A stretch of 64,000 nucleotides of DNA from JAKAXS01 sp965279065 (GCA_965279065.1 OZ257134.1:1426001-1490000); one strand, 5' to 3'; positions 35,050-43,432 are shown, counted from the first letter of the stretch. Notes: generated from the letters alone by a model not told the origin. Numbers and translations are program-made.

Positions 35050-35472
35050 ATGGCATGTCAGCTGACCGCACGCGGATGGTCATCATCAGAGGGGTTGCCA
35101 TTGGGCGGGACTGCATCCGGAACGGGCGCGCTGCCCGCCAGCGTGTTAGTGTTGGAAGATAACATCATCATTCTGTTGGATACCGAAGACGTTTTGAAGG
35201 ACCTGGGCGTCGCCCTCGTCATGACGGCGACCAACTCAAGCGAAGCATTGGCCCTCATCGAAAGGACGCCACCAGAGCGCGCTCTGCTCGATGTCGATCT
35301 GGGTATCGAAACCTCCTTCGCGGTAGCGGCCCGGCTGGCAAGTCTCGGTATCCCCTTCGCGTTCGTCACGGGCTACGGCGACGGCCACCCCATTCCCGTG
35401 GAATTCGCTCACGTGCCGCGTGTGCTGAAACCCTACTCCCCCGACGCGCTTCTCAAGGTCCTCCAGGCGTGA
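35050..35472 (+). CDS. Single-domain response regulator
   Basis: A 140-residue stand-alone receiver domain: SVLVLEDNIIILLDTEDVL with the acidic pair, probable phospho-acceptor Asp81 in ALLDVDLG, and Thr/Lys switch residues in FVTGYGDG and VLKPYSPDALLKVL. There is no output domain. About 30 residues of unrelated sequence precede the receiver, so the true start could be internal. No histidine kinase is adjacent; it may act as a phosphate sink or partner of a kinase elsewhere. Confidence 0.82.
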   Translation: MACQLTARGWSSSEGLPLGGTASGTGALPASVLVLEDNIIILLDTEDVLKDLGVALVMTATNSSEALALIERTPPERALLDVDLGIETSFAVAARLASLGIPFAFVTGYGDGHPIPVEFAHVPRVLKPYSPDALLKVLQA

Positions 35473-35482
35473 CGTGCATGCG

Positions 35483-35507
35483 GCGCCGGTGGCGATGCCA
35501 CCGGCGC
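35483..35507. terminator. Bidirectional hairpin between convergent genes
   Basis: A perfect 11-base-pair stem, GCGCCGGTGGC / GCCACCGGCGC, with loop GAT lies exactly between the receiver gene stop (35472) and the PepSY gene stop (35518). There is no strong T-run on either side, so termination may be partial. Confidence 0.6.
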
Positions 35508-35517
35508 GCTGCGTTGC

Positions 35518-35790
35518 TCAGTCGTCGTAGCCGTTCATGATTTCGCCCGTGGCGGGATGAACGTGCGTTTCGATCCGCAGGCCGTCCTTGCTGGTCAGTT
35601 CGACTTCGTAGGCCCCGTCATCGCTTTCGATTTCGCGTACGGTGTAGCCCTGTGCCTGCAGCTTTTCGGTGACTTGCGCAACCGACAGCCACTCGCCGCG
35701 CGGCACGTTGAGCCGATTGGCGGCATCCGCGAAGGCCACCGATGCGCTCATGGCCAGTCCTGCCGCGGCAAGCAATAGCTTCGTCTTCAT
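35518..35790 (-). CDS. Small secreted PepSY-domain protein (A)
   Basis: A 90-residue protein: signal peptide KTKLLLAAAGLAMSASVAFA, then one PepSY domain (WLSVAQVTEKLQAQGYTVREIE, DGAYEVELTSKDGLRIETHV, HPATGEIM). PepSY domains are thought to restrain proteases or sense envelope conditions. GGAG lies 9 bases before ATG 35790, so the frame's upstream ATG at 35805 is not used. Divergent from a second PepSY gene that heads a two-component operon. Confidence 0.85.
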   Translation of the reverse strand: MKTKLLLAAAGLAMSASVAFADAANRLNVPRGEWLSVAQVTEKLQAQGYTVREIESDDGAYEVELTSKDGLRIETHVHPATGEIMNGYDD

Positions 35791-35915
35791 GATAGTCATC
35801 TCCATGGTTTGCCGGCTTCAGAGCCGGTGTGCAAACAATCTGCCGGATGCGGCCTGACACGCCCCTGACCCCTCGCGTCAGGCAAGTGTCAGGCAGGCCG
35901 ACGCACGATGCCGGA

Positions 35916-36239
35916 ATGAAAACGATGCCGATCCACCGCCTCGCACTTCTGACACTTGCCGTCGCGATGACCGCCACTGCGCCCGCACGCGCCGACGACG
36001 ACGGCGACGATCACGATCTCGCGCGGCGGCTTCTGGCCGAAGGGCAGATCCTGTCGCTGTCCGCGATCGTCGAGGAGATCAAGGGACAGGTGCCCGGAGA
36101 GATGCTCGAGGTGGAGTTCGAATCCGAGAACGGTCTCTACAAGTACGAAGTCAAGATGCTTCGTCCCGACGGCAAGGTGCAGGAGGTCGAAGTCGATGCC
36201 CGAACTGGCGCCATCCTCAAGGTCGAGGATGACGACTGA
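35916..36239 (+). CDS. Small secreted PepSY-domain protein (B), operon with two-component system
   Basis: A 107-residue protein with a signal peptide (IHRLALLTLAVAMTATAPARA), an acidic DDDGDDHD stretch and a PepSY domain (LSAIVEEIKGQVPGEMLEVEF, LYKYEVKMLRPDGKVQEVEV, DARTGAILKVEDD). Its TGA overlaps the ATG of the response regulator by one base (36237-36241), showing translational coupling. It probably modulates or reports to the sensor kinase encoded two genes on; this is inference from operon structure. Confidence 0.85.
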   Translation: MKTMPIHRLALLTLAVAMTATAPARADDDGDDHDLARRLLAEGQILSLSAIVEEIKGQVPGEMLEVEFESENGLYKYEVKMLRPDGKVQEVEVDARTGAILKVEDDD

Positions 36240-36904
36240 TGCGACTGCTCATCGTCGAGGACGAGCCGCGCATCCGCGCCGATATCACTACCGCGCTCGA
36301 GACATTGGGGTTTGCCTGCGATACGGCAGCGGACGGAGAGGACGCGTGGTTTCGCGGTGATACGGAGAACTATGATCTCGTCGTGCTTGATCTCGGTTTG
36401 CCCACGATGGATGGCCTCGCCGTTCTGAAGCGGTGGCGCGCGGCAGGGCACAGGATGCCGATCATCATCCTGACGGCTCGGGGTGCGTGGCACGAGCGCG
36501 TGGAAGGCATCGACGCCGGCGCCGACGACTATTTGACCAAGCCGTTCCACATGGAGGAGCTTGTGGCACGCGCGCGTGCGCTGATCCGCAGGTCGGCGGG
36601 CCTCAGTCATGGCCTGATCGAGACGGGAGACCTCGTCCTCGACACGCGCCAGATGCGGATCTGGGCTGCCGGTGCGCACGTTCCCGTATCCCCGCTGGAG
36701 TACCGCTTGCTCGCTTACTTGATGCATCACAAAGGCCGTGTTGTGCCGGCCGGTGAACTGATCGAGCACCTCTATGGCGGCGACGATGCGCGCGATGCCA
36801 ATGCCCTCGAAGCGTTGATCATGCGCCTGCGCAAGAAGCTCGGCGCAACCGCAATCGAGACCCGGCGTGGCTTCGGCTACGTCATTGCGGACCCGCAGGC
36901 ATGA
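36239..36904 (+). CDS. OmpR/PhoP-family response regulator
   Basis: A 221-residue DNA-binding response regulator. Receiver domain: LLIVEDEPRIRADI, phospho-acceptor Asp51 in LVVLDLGLPTMDG, switch Thr in IILTARG and Lys in YLTKPFHMEELVARARALIRR (parts). The C-terminal winged helix includes VSPLEYRLLAYLMHH, LIEHLY and RLRKKLGA, followed by ETRRGFGYVI. It closely resembles PhoP/QseB-like regulators that pair with PepSY proteins. It overlaps the kinase gene by 4 bases (ATGA-type). Confidence 0.93.
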   Translation: MRLLIVEDEPRIRADITTALETLGFACDTAADGEDAWFRGDTENYDLVVLDLGLPTMDGLAVLKRWRAAGHRMPIIILTARGAWHERVEGIDAGADDYLTKPFHMEELVARARALIRRSAGLSHGLIETGDLVLDTRQMRIWAAGAHVPVSPLEYRLLAYLMHHKGRVVPAGELIEHLYGGDDARDANALEALIMRLRKKLGATAIETRRGFGYVIADPQA

Positions 36905-38274
36905 TACTGTCGTCGCTACGGCTTCGCCTGTTGCTCGCCGCCGGGGTTTTCATTCTCGCAGCGTCGGCTATTGCCGCAATCGGCCTGACGGCACTGTTCG
37001 AACGCCACGTCAGAAGCTGGGCCGATGGCGAACTCGGCGCCCAAATGGACCAGTTGATCGCTGGTATCGACAAGGACGCGGACGGGAACGCGGCCGTCGT
37101 GCGCGCGCCGGGGGACGCCCGTTTCGCGCGTCCACTCTCGGGGCTCTATTGGGAGGTCCTGCTCGAACCGGCTGGCCCCATCTACCGGTCACGCTCACTG
37201 TGGGACTTCGAGATCAAGTTGCCGGAGGAAGCGCGCGTCGATGACAGCATACAGCGCCACGACGTGGCAGGCCCTGGCGGAACCCAGCTTTACCTGATCC
37301 AGCGCCGGGTCGAGTTGCCGGCCCGGCTCGGCAACCCTACCGCGCGCGTGGCTGTCGCGCTCGATGCCGCCCAGCTGTCGTCGGCGGTGAACAGGTTCGC
37401 CACGGCCCTGGTGCCGTACCTGTTGCTCATCGCGGGCCTGCTGGTTGCGGCGGCCTGGGCGCAGGTCACCGTCGGGCTGAGGCCGCTCGCCGCGATACGC
37501 GACCGCCTGGCCGCCATTGCCTCAGGTGGTGAGCGACGCCTCGGTTCCGGCTTTCCCGACGAGGTCCAGCCTCTGGTGCAGGAGATGGATGCGCTGTTGG
37601 CAGCCCGCGAACAACAGATCGACAAGGCGCGCCGGCGCGCGGCCGACCTGGCGCACGGGTTGAAGACGCCGTTGCAGGTTTTGGCAGGCGACATCGAGCG
37701 ATTGCGCGCCAAAGGCGAGACCACGATCGCCGGCGAGATCGAAAAGGTCTCAACCGCGATGCAACGCCACGTCGACCGCGAGCTGGCGCGTGCTCGCCTG
37801 GCCACGGTGGATGCGAACGCAGTCGCCGACGTCGCGCACGTCGTGCAGAGCGTCGTGCGTGTGATACGCCGCTCTCCGGATGGCAGCCGGCTGGCGTGGA
37901 CAGTTGCCGTGCCGGCGGGCTTGCTCGCCCGCATCGATGCAGCCGATCTCGCCGAAGCGGTCGGCAATCTGGTCGAGAATGCCGCTCGCCATGCCGTGAC
38001 TCGTGTCGACGTGACGGCCGCAAAGGAGTTGCCGGAATGCGTCGTGCTGTGCGTTAGCGACGACGGGACGGGCATTCCGGAAAGCCGTCGCGATGAAATG
38101 CTGCAGCGGGGCAAGCGCCTCGACACGTCGTCGGCAGATGGCGCCGGGCTCGGCTTGTCGATCGTCGCCGATATCGTCGAGAGTTGGAACGGCGCGGTGC
38201 AGATGTCCGGCGGCGACGACGGCGCCCCGCCGTTCGGCGTCACCCTCCGCCTCCCGGCGGCCGTCTCGCGATAG
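36901..38274 (+). CDS. Sensor histidine kinase (PhoQ/QseC-like)
   Basis: A 457-residue inner-membrane kinase. Two membrane segments (about 8-30 and 172-192) flank a periplasmic domain of about 140 residues. Then come a HAMP linker (GLRPLAAIRDRLAAIASGG), an H-box with phospho-accepting His252 in DLAHGLKTPLQVL, an N-box in NLVENAARHA, and G-boxes in DDGTGIP and GAGLGLSIV. It is encoded last in the PepSY-regulator-kinase operon with a 4-base overlap. Signal unknown; the secreted PepSY proteins suggest an envelope cue such as divalent cations or peptides. Confidence 0.92.
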   Translation: MILSSLRLRLLLAAGVFILAASAIAAIGLTALFERHVRSWADGELGAQMDQLIAGIDKDADGNAAVVRAPGDARFARPLSGLYWEVLLEPAGPIYRSRSLWDFEIKLPEEARVDDSIQRHDVAGPGGTQLYLIQRRVELPARLGNPTARVAVALDAAQLSSAVNRFATALVPYLLLIAGLLVAAAWAQVTVGLRPLAAIRDRLAAIASGGERRLGSGFPDEVQPLVQEMDALLAAREQQIDKARRRAADLAHGLKTPLQVLAGDIERLRAKGETTIAGEIEKVSTAMQRHVDRELARARLATVDANAVADVAHVVQSVVRVIRRSPDGSRLAWTVAVPAGLLARIDAADLAEAVGNLVENAARHAVTRVDVTAAKELPECVVLCVSDDGTGIPESRRDEMLQRGKRLDTSSADGAGLGLSIVADIVESWNGAVQMSGGDDGAPPFGVTLRLPAAVSR

Positions 38275-38375
38275 CGGGCCGGCGGCGAAGTTCAGATCAT
38301 TTTAACCCTGTCGCATCACAGTGGCTTCAGTCGCCGCGCGTGACGCGGTCCGTTGGTTCACTGTCGGGTTGCGTC

Positions 38376-38798
38376 ATGTGTTTGACCAGAAAAGTTCTGC
38401 GCTGCGTTCCAGTCATCGCTGGCATGGCGCTTGTTGCATCCACTGCCGCGGCGTCCCCCCTGTCTGCGGCAGTGGAGCAAACATCCGGTGAGCGCACCCG
38501 TCACGCGCCACAATTCAAGCACGCCATCTTGAAGACCGGCCGGAGTTTTACCGATCAGGCGGCGGCGCTGGAGAGCGTTCAGATCGCGTTGTCGCGCGTC
38601 GCCGATGGCTCGATGTATATCTGGCACCGGCCCAGTGGGACCCTATCGGGGTCAGTCAAGCCGACCGCCTCGTTCCGCCGGCCCAACGGCGAGCTTTGCC
38701 GCCACCTCGTTATGGAACTCTCATCCGAATTGGACTTTCGCACCGTCGAAGGCATTGCGTGCCGGCAAGCCAACGGTGTCTGGCGATTGGAAGGCTGA
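38376..38798 (+). CDS. RT0821/Lpp0805-type surface-antigen-like protein
   Basis: A 140-residue protein with a signal peptide (VLRCVPVIAGMALVASTAAA). The C-terminal half fits the surface-antigen family seen in Rickettsiales and Rhizobiales: WHRPSGTLSGSVKPTASFRR, then NGELCRHLVMEL and IACRQANGVWRLEG, with the two conserved CR-pairs. Probably envelope-located; role unknown. The frame runs upstream into the kinase region, but the leader fixes the start at 38376. Confidence 0.72.
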   Translation: MCLTRKVLRCVPVIAGMALVASTAAASPLSAAVEQTSGERTRHAPQFKHAILKTGRSFTDQAAALESVQIALSRVADGSMYIWHRPSGTLSGSVKPTASFRRPNGELCRHLVMELSSELDFRTVEGIACRQANGVWRLEG

Positions 38799-38825
38799 CG
38801 CCTTTCTCAAGTGTGCGGTCGGCGG

Positions 38826-38861
38826 AGCAGCGCGCGCAGCCTTCGGGCCGTGCGCGCTGCT
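38826..38861. terminator. Strong hairpin with cUUCGg tetraloop between convergent genes
   Basis: AGCAGCGCGC (38826-38835) pairs with GCGCGCTGCT (38852-38861). The stem continues inward with one A/C mismatch to GCC / GGC, closing a TTCG loop at 38842-38845, giving about 15 pairs. It lies midway between the stop of the surface-antigen-like gene (38798) and that of the GST gene (38870), so it probably terminates both. Confidence 0.7.
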
Positions 38862-38869
38862 TCCATTCG

Positions 38870-39490
38870 TCAAGCCGCCTTGTCGCGGACGAGCCCCTCC
38901 GCCTTCAACGCAGACTGCACGGCAGGCCGCGCTTCGACGCGGGCGAAGTAGCCTTTGAGATTGGCATAGTCGTTGGGATCGACATTCATGGGTTTGCCCC
39001 ACCGCAGCACCGTGAACAGATAGGCGTCCGGAAGCGTGAAGGTCTCGCCCATCAGGTAGGCGTTGGTGGCGAAGTGCTTGTCGAGGAACGCGAAGCGATC
39101 GCGCAGCTTCTGGCGAAACAGCTCCTTCGCCGCGTCGGGCATCTGCCCATTGAACAGTGGCGAGAAGCCCTTGTGGATCTCACTCGACACGAAATTCAGC
39201 CACGACTGCATTTTGGCGCGCTCGATCGTGCCACTGGCGGGCGCCAAATTAGTCGCCCCGGCCTTATCGGCGATATACTGGACGATCGCCGGCCCCTCGG
39301 TAAGGAACGAGCCGTCGTCCAGGGCCAGCGCCGGAACGTAGCCGTTCGGGTTGACGGCCCGGTAGTCACCGCCGCCGTCGACGGTTTTGGCCTGGATGTC
39401 GGTCTTCACCAGTTCGAACGGCGTATTGGTTTCGCGCAGCACGATGTGCGGCGAGAGCGAGCAAACGCCGGGTGAGTAATACAACTTCAT
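38870..39490 (-). CDS. Glutathione S-transferase, beta class
   Basis: A 206-residue cytoplasmic GST that conjugates or reduces electrophiles with glutathione. The N-terminal MKLYYSPGVCSLSPHIVLRE (read to 20 residues) carries Cys10, the hallmark of bacterial beta-class GSTs; the thioredoxin-like domain ends with VPALALDDGSFLTEGPAIVQ and the helical C-domain includes FTLPDAYLFTVLRW. It is divergent from a MarR-family gene with two palindromes in the shared spacer, so that MarR protein is its likely regulator. Confidence 0.93.
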   Translation of the reverse strand: MKLYYSPGVCSLSPHIVLRETNTPFELVKTDIQAKTVDGGGDYRAVNPNGYVPALALDDGSFLTEGPAIVQYIADKAGATNLAPASGTIERAKMQSWLNFVSSEIHKGFSPLFNGQMPDAAKELFRQKLRDRFAFLDKHFATNAYLMGETFTLPDAYLFTVLRWGKPMNVDPNDYANLKGYFARVEARPAVQSALKAEGLVRDKAA

Positions 39491-39562
39491 GGCTCTAGAT
39501 CTCCTTGTCAGCGTTCTTCATCGCCCGTCCCGCGAGTTGACGTGCGCGGTGGCGGTGATTAG

Positions 39563-39601
39563 ATGCAATTGCATACATACCGAAATTAAATGCAATTGCA
39601 A
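39563..39601. promoter_or_regulatory. Twin palindromic operator for the MarR regulator
   Basis: ATGCAATTGCAT (39563-39574) is a perfect 12-base palindrome. TGCAATTGCA recurs as a perfect 10-base palindrome at 39591-39600. Their centres are 27 bases apart, between two and three helical turns. They sit in the 129-base spacer between the divergent GST and MarR genes, the standard layout for a MarR repressor controlling itself and its neighbour. Confidence 0.72.
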
Positions 39602-39619
39602 GCATTTTGCGAGGCGCCC

Positions 39620-40111
39620 GTGGTTTCCAAGTCCAACGACGACATTCAACTGGCTTGGGCCAACCTCGTCCGCACCGGAACCAACGTTCTGCAGCGGGTA
39701 GAAGACGACTTGAAGAAACAGGGCCACCCCCCGGTCTCCTGGTACGACGTGCTGTGGGAACTCGATAAAGCGCCAAACGGCGTGCTGCAGCAGAGCGAAG
39801 TCCAGGCGCGCGTGCTCCTGGCCCAATACAACTTTGTGCGCCTGCTGGATCGCCTGGAGCGGGCCGGATTGATCCGCCGCGTGCCCTGCAAGGTCGATGG
39901 CCGATCGAATGTCCTGCATCTGACCGAAGCAGGCCGTGACCTGAGGCGCCAGATGTGGCCTGCTTACGACGAGGCCATCGCGGCTCACGTCGGCCGGCAT
40001 CTGGAGCGTGCCGAGGCCGCCGTCCTGGCTCAGCTTTTGGCTAAACTATTGCCGGATCGAACCAACTTGACCATGCGAGGGCGGCAATCCGCACAAGACG
40101 CAAAGACTTAG
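39620..40111 (+). CDS. MarR-family transcriptional regulator of the GST gene
   Basis: A 163-residue winged-helix regulator: WYDVLWELDKAPNGVLQQSEV, LLAQYNFVRLLDRLERAGLIRR in parts, and the wing KVDGRSNVLHLTEAGRDL. The frame contains an ATG at 39590, but that codon lies inside the second palindrome and lacks a ribosome-binding site. GTG 39620 has GCGAGGCGCCC before it and is preferred. Likely represses the divergent GST gene until a phenolic or electrophilic ligand is present; ligand unknown. Confidence 0.86.
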   Translation: MVSKSNDDIQLAWANLVRTGTNVLQRVEDDLKKQGHPPVSWYDVLWELDKAPNGVLQQSEVQARVLLAQYNFVRLLDRLERAGLIRRVPCKVDGRSNVLHLTEAGRDLRRQMWPAYDEAIAAHVGRHLERAEAAVLAQLLAKLLPDRTNLTMRGRQSAQDAKT

Positions 40112-40183
40112 TCCGCTGGACCGAAAGGGCGATTTGTGTAGGATGCGCCGCCAATCATAAACCAAAACAGGGAAGTGGCCCTC

Positions 40184-41032
40184 ATGACGGGAAACGGGGC
40201 GGGCGCGGCAGGCGCCGGCGGAACACTTATGGCCGGCAAGCGCGGGCTCATCATGGGCGTCGCCAACAATCGGTCGATAGCCTGGGGTATCGCCCAGGCG
40301 CTCGCCGCGCAGGGGGCGGAGATCGCCTTCACCTATCAGGGTGACGCCTTGAAGAAGCGCGTCGAGCCCTTGGCCGCCGAACTGGGTTCCAAAGTCGTGT
40401 TGCCGTGCGACGTGACCGACAGCGCCTCGATGGACGCTCTGTTTGCGGAGCTGCAGAAGACGTGGGGCACGATGGACTTCCTCGTCCACGCCATCGCCTT
40501 TTCCGACAAGAACGAGCTCGACGGCCGCTACGTCGACACCAGCGAAGCCAACTTCTCGCAGACCATGCTCGTCTCGTGCTTCTCGTTCACGGCTTTGGCC
40601 GCGCGCGCCGAAAAGCTGATGCCGAACGGCGGCGCGATGGTCACGCTGACCTACTACGGCGCCGAAAAGGTCATGCCGCATTACAACGTCATGGGTGTTG
40701 CGAAGGCCGCGCTCGAAGCCTCCGTTCGTTATCTCGCAGCCGACCTTGGCAAGGGCGCCATCCGCGTCAACGCCATCTCGGCGGGTCCGATCAAGACGCT
40801 GGCCGCGGCGGGCATTTCCGACTTCCGCTACATCCTGCGCTGGAACGAATACAATTCGCCGTTGCGTCGAACCGTCACCCTCGAAGACGTGGGCGGCGCC
40901 GGCGTCTATCTGCTCTCCGACCTGTCGAAGGGCGTGACGGGCGAAATCCATCACGTCGATGCCGGCTATCACGTGCAGGGCATGAAGAACGAGGACGCAC
41001 CCGACATCTCGGTCGTCAAGGGCGACGGCTGA
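40184..41032 (+). CDS. fabI: Enoyl-[acyl-carrier-protein] reductase, FabI type
   Basis: NADH-dependent reduction of trans-2-enoyl-ACP, the last step of each fatty-acid elongation cycle. 282 residues, short-chain dehydrogenase fold: GLIMGVANNRSIAWGIAQAL for the cofactor, LPCDVTD, LVHAIAFSDKNEL, and the FabI-type catalytic Tyr-x6-Lys in YNVMGVAK. The tail ISDFRYILRWNEYNSPLRR is typical. AGGGAAGTGG lies just before ATG 40184; GTG 40175 is within it. The next gene starts 7 bases after the stop. Confidence 0.95.
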   Translation: MTGNGAGAAGAGGTLMAGKRGLIMGVANNRSIAWGIAQALAAQGAEIAFTYQGDALKKRVEPLAAELGSKVVLPCDVTDSASMDALFAELQKTWGTMDFLVHAIAFSDKNELDGRYVDTSEANFSQTMLVSCFSFTALAARAEKLMPNGGAMVTLTYYGAEKVMPHYNVMGVAKAALEASVRYLAADLGKGAIRVNAISAGPIKTLAAAGISDFRYILRWNEYNSPLRRTVTLEDVGGAGVYLLSDLSKGVTGEIHHVDAGYHVQGMKNEDAPDISVVKGDG

Positions 41033-41039
41033 TGCCGTG

Positions 41040-41627
41040 ATGCAGCCGGGACTGACGGTGTATATCGTCCGCCACGGCGAGACGGATTGGAACAGGGACC
41101 GCCGCTACCAGGGTCAGCGAGATATCCCATTGAACGTCGTCGGCCGCGCGCAGGCCCTGCGCAATGGCGAGGCCCTGCGCGCCTTGCTTCCTGGTCTCGC
41201 CGATGCCGACTTTGTCGCAAGCCCGTTGGGCCGCGCCCGCGAGACGATGGAAATCCTGCGCGGCGCGCTAGGTCTGCCGCCCGAGACCTATCGCATCGAG
41301 GACCGCCTGAAGGAGCTGAGCTACGGCACCTGGGAAGGCCAGCTGCAGCAGGATTTGCCGTCTCTCGATCCTCAGGGTTGGGGCACGCGGGCTCAGGACC
41401 CCTATCGTTGGCGCCCTGAAGGCGGCGAGAGTTACGCCGATCTGATGCTGCGCGCCGTTGATTGGCTGGATGGTGTCACGCGCGACACGGTCGTTGCCGC
41501 CCATGGCGGTGTAATGCGCACGCTGCAGGCATACGTATGCGGGCTGGATCCCGAGCGCGTACCCGTGCTTGCGGCACCTCAGGACAAGGTTCTCATGCTG
41601 AGCGACCGCGCGATGCACTGGCTATGA
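41040..41627 (+). CDS. Histidine phosphatase family protein
   Basis: A 195-residue protein of the phosphoglycerate-mutase-like superfamily. The catalytic RHG is in VYIVRHGETDWNRDRRYQGQ, the second His in VVAAHGGVMRTL, and the conserved Arg in ASPLGRARETMEIL with Glu in LKELSYGTWEG. Substrate unknown; it resembles CobC/GpmB-like phosphatases. In Alphaproteobacteria it commonly follows fabI, and here it starts 7 bases after it (ATG 41040, directly preceded by an in-frame GTG). Confidence 0.9.
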   Translation: MQPGLTVYIVRHGETDWNRDRRYQGQRDIPLNVVGRAQALRNGEALRALLPGLADADFVASPLGRARETMEILRGALGLPPETYRIEDRLKELSYGTWEGQLQQDLPSLDPQGWGTRAQDPYRWRPEGGESYADLMLRAVDWLDGVTRDTVVAAHGGVMRTLQAYVCGLDPERVPVLAAPQDKVLMLSDRAMHWL

Positions 41628-41746
41628 CGCCGCTCGCGCCGAACCGGGTGCACTGAACGGGTTGCGTTGACGGCCAGCCGACTTGATAATCGGATCCTGA
41701 CGCGGCATACCGCCCATATCGCCGTGGCAGGCGCTAAAAGTGGAGT

Positions 41747-43042
41747 ATGATAATCTTGCCAATTTCCATACGGAAAGTGCTGGGGCTCCTGCATCGCTGG
41801 GCCGGACTGTTCATAGCGGTGTTTCTGACGATCTCCGGAATAACGGGCGCGATCATTTCGTGGGACCACGAACTCGACGAATGGCTGAACCCTCATCTGT
41901 TCGACTCCAAGGCCGAGGGTGACTTCAAGCCGGCGTTGGATCTCGTTCGGATCGTCGAAGCGGCCGACCCGCGCGTGCAGGTCACATTCTTCCCGATTCA
42001 GCAGGAAAAGGGCCACAACGCCGCCATCAGCGTCGAACCCAGGATCGATCCCAAGACCGGCCAGTTGATCGATGTCAAGTACAATCAGGTGTTCGTTGAT
42101 CCGGTCAGCGGGGAGATCGCCGGCAAACGGTACTGGGGCAAAATCTCGCTCAGCTCCGAGGACATTCTCCCGTTCCTCTACAAGCTTCACTACTCGATGC
42201 ACATTCCGGATTTCGCCGGCATCGACCGCTGGGGCTACTGGTTCATGGGCATCATCGCCATCGTCTGGACGATCGATTGTTTCGTCGGATTCTACCTCAC
42301 GCTGCCGGCACGCCGTGCGGCCAACGCCTTAGCTTTGACGGGCGCAGAGTCCGGCAGCCGCAAGACGTGGTGGGAGCGCTGGCAACCAGCCTGGAAGATC
42401 AAGCGCGGCGCCAGCTCCTATCGGCTGAACCTCGATCTGCACCGTGCCTTCGGTCTTTGGCTCTGGATCATTCTGTTCATCGTCGCCTTCTCGTCGATCT
42501 CCATGAACATGGCCGATCTCGTGGTCCGGCCGATCATCTCGACGTTCGCCACCCTGACGCCCGATCCATTTGACGATGTCATCCCGACTGATCAAACGAA
42601 ACAGATCGCCCCTGATCTGTCATGGGAGCAAGCGATCGAGGTCGCCAGCAAGGACGCCCAGCGGCGTGGCTGGACCGAGCCCCCGGGCGGCGCATTCTAT
42701 GGCCGGCTGCAAGGGCTCTACGGCGTCACGTTCTACAACCCCGGCGAAGAGCACGGCACCAATGGCATGACCAAGATGTTGTTTTTCGATGGCCGCGACG
42801 GCGCTGCAGCAGGCGGCCGCGTGCCGTGGGAAGGCACGCCTGCGGACGTGTTCATGCAACTGCAGTTTCCGCTGCACTCTGGCCGCATCGCCGGGCTGCC
42901 CGGCCGCATCCTGATCTCGGCCATTGGCCTCGTCGTGGCGATGCTGTCGATCACCGGAATTGTCGTCTGGGCCAAGAAGCGCTCGGCGCGTGTCGCGCGG
43001 CGCAATACCTTCGCCGCCGGCGAGCCCCAGGCCGCAGAATGA
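41747..43042 (+). CDS. PepSY-TM iron-regulated membrane protein, PiuB-like
   Basis: A 431-residue inner-membrane protein of the PepSY-associated TM family (PiuB/iron uptake). Four membrane segments are seen at about 13-38, 165-190, 236-262 and 386-410, the first with LGLLHRWAGLFIAVFLTISG typical of the family. A large periplasmic loop with PepSY-like repeats (FVDPVSGEIAGKRYWG) lies between TM1 and TM2, and LNLDLHRAFGLWLWIILFIV begins TM3. Related proteins act with TonB receptors, possibly reducing ferric chelates. No TonB receptor is adjacent. GGAG sits only 1 base before ATG 41747, so TTG 41756 remains possible. Confidence 0.87.
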   Translation: MIILPISIRKVLGLLHRWAGLFIAVFLTISGITGAIISWDHELDEWLNPHLFDSKAEGDFKPALDLVRIVEAADPRVQVTFFPIQQEKGHNAAISVEPRIDPKTGQLIDVKYNQVFVDPVSGEIAGKRYWGKISLSSEDILPFLYKLHYSMHIPDFAGIDRWGYWFMGIIAIVWTIDCFVGFYLTLPARRAANALALTGAESGSRKTWWERWQPAWKIKRGASSYRLNLDLHRAFGLWLWIILFIVAFSSISMNMADLVVRPIISTFATLTPDPFDDVIPTDQTKQIAPDLSWEQAIEVASKDAQRRGWTEPPGGAFYGRLQGLYGVTFYNPGEEHGTNGMTKMLFFDGRDGAAAGGRVPWEGTPADVFMQLQFPLHSGRIAGLPGRILISAIGLVVAMLSITGIVVWAKKRSARVARRNTFAAGEPQAAE

Positions 43043-43432
43043 TCGGCTGCGGTCCGCGAAACGAAAAAGAGCCGGAGCAGCGGCTCCGGCTCTTCCAGTG
43101 CCACGAGTTCGGGGCGATTGCTCAGATCGCCAGGAACCCCAGTTTAATTACGCAGACCGACGCACGAACACCCCGCGCAGCCACCGGCTTCGCTGGGATC
43201 GCAAACTCGGTACAGAACGTGATGCGCGTTGAGCGGCCTCCTAACCCGTCAGACGCTTCCGACGCAGCACTGCGAGTATGCTAAGTGCGTCGCGCGAGTC
43301 TGCCAACACAATTGCCCGCTGCCTGCAAGCCGCCGCTTGTAGGCACACCGCCATCACCTGGACTGTGCCGCCGGAAAGCATCGCCGCGCACGCCGGTTGA
43401 CCGCGACGGGCCCGGCCGATACGTAGTTTGCC
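43043..43432. other. 390-base gap with a minus-strand terminator-like hairpin
   Basis: No gene is supported between the PepSY-TM gene and aroC. The left end carries the hairpin listed separately. The rest (about 43100-43432) has no convincing frame; it presumably contains the aroC promoter and could encode a small RNA on the minus strand ending at the hairpin. Confidence 0.4.
43067..43094 (-). terminator. 12-base-pair hairpin followed by T-run on the minus strand
   Basis: AAGAGCCGGAGC (43067-43078) pairs perfectly with GCTCCGGCTCTT (43083-43094) around loop AGCG. Read on the minus strand the stem is followed by TTTCGTTTC, a classical intrinsic terminator. On the plus strand it is followed by CCAGTG, so termination of the PepSY-TM gene (stop at 43042) would be weaker. 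No minus-strand gene is known to end here. Confidence 0.65.
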
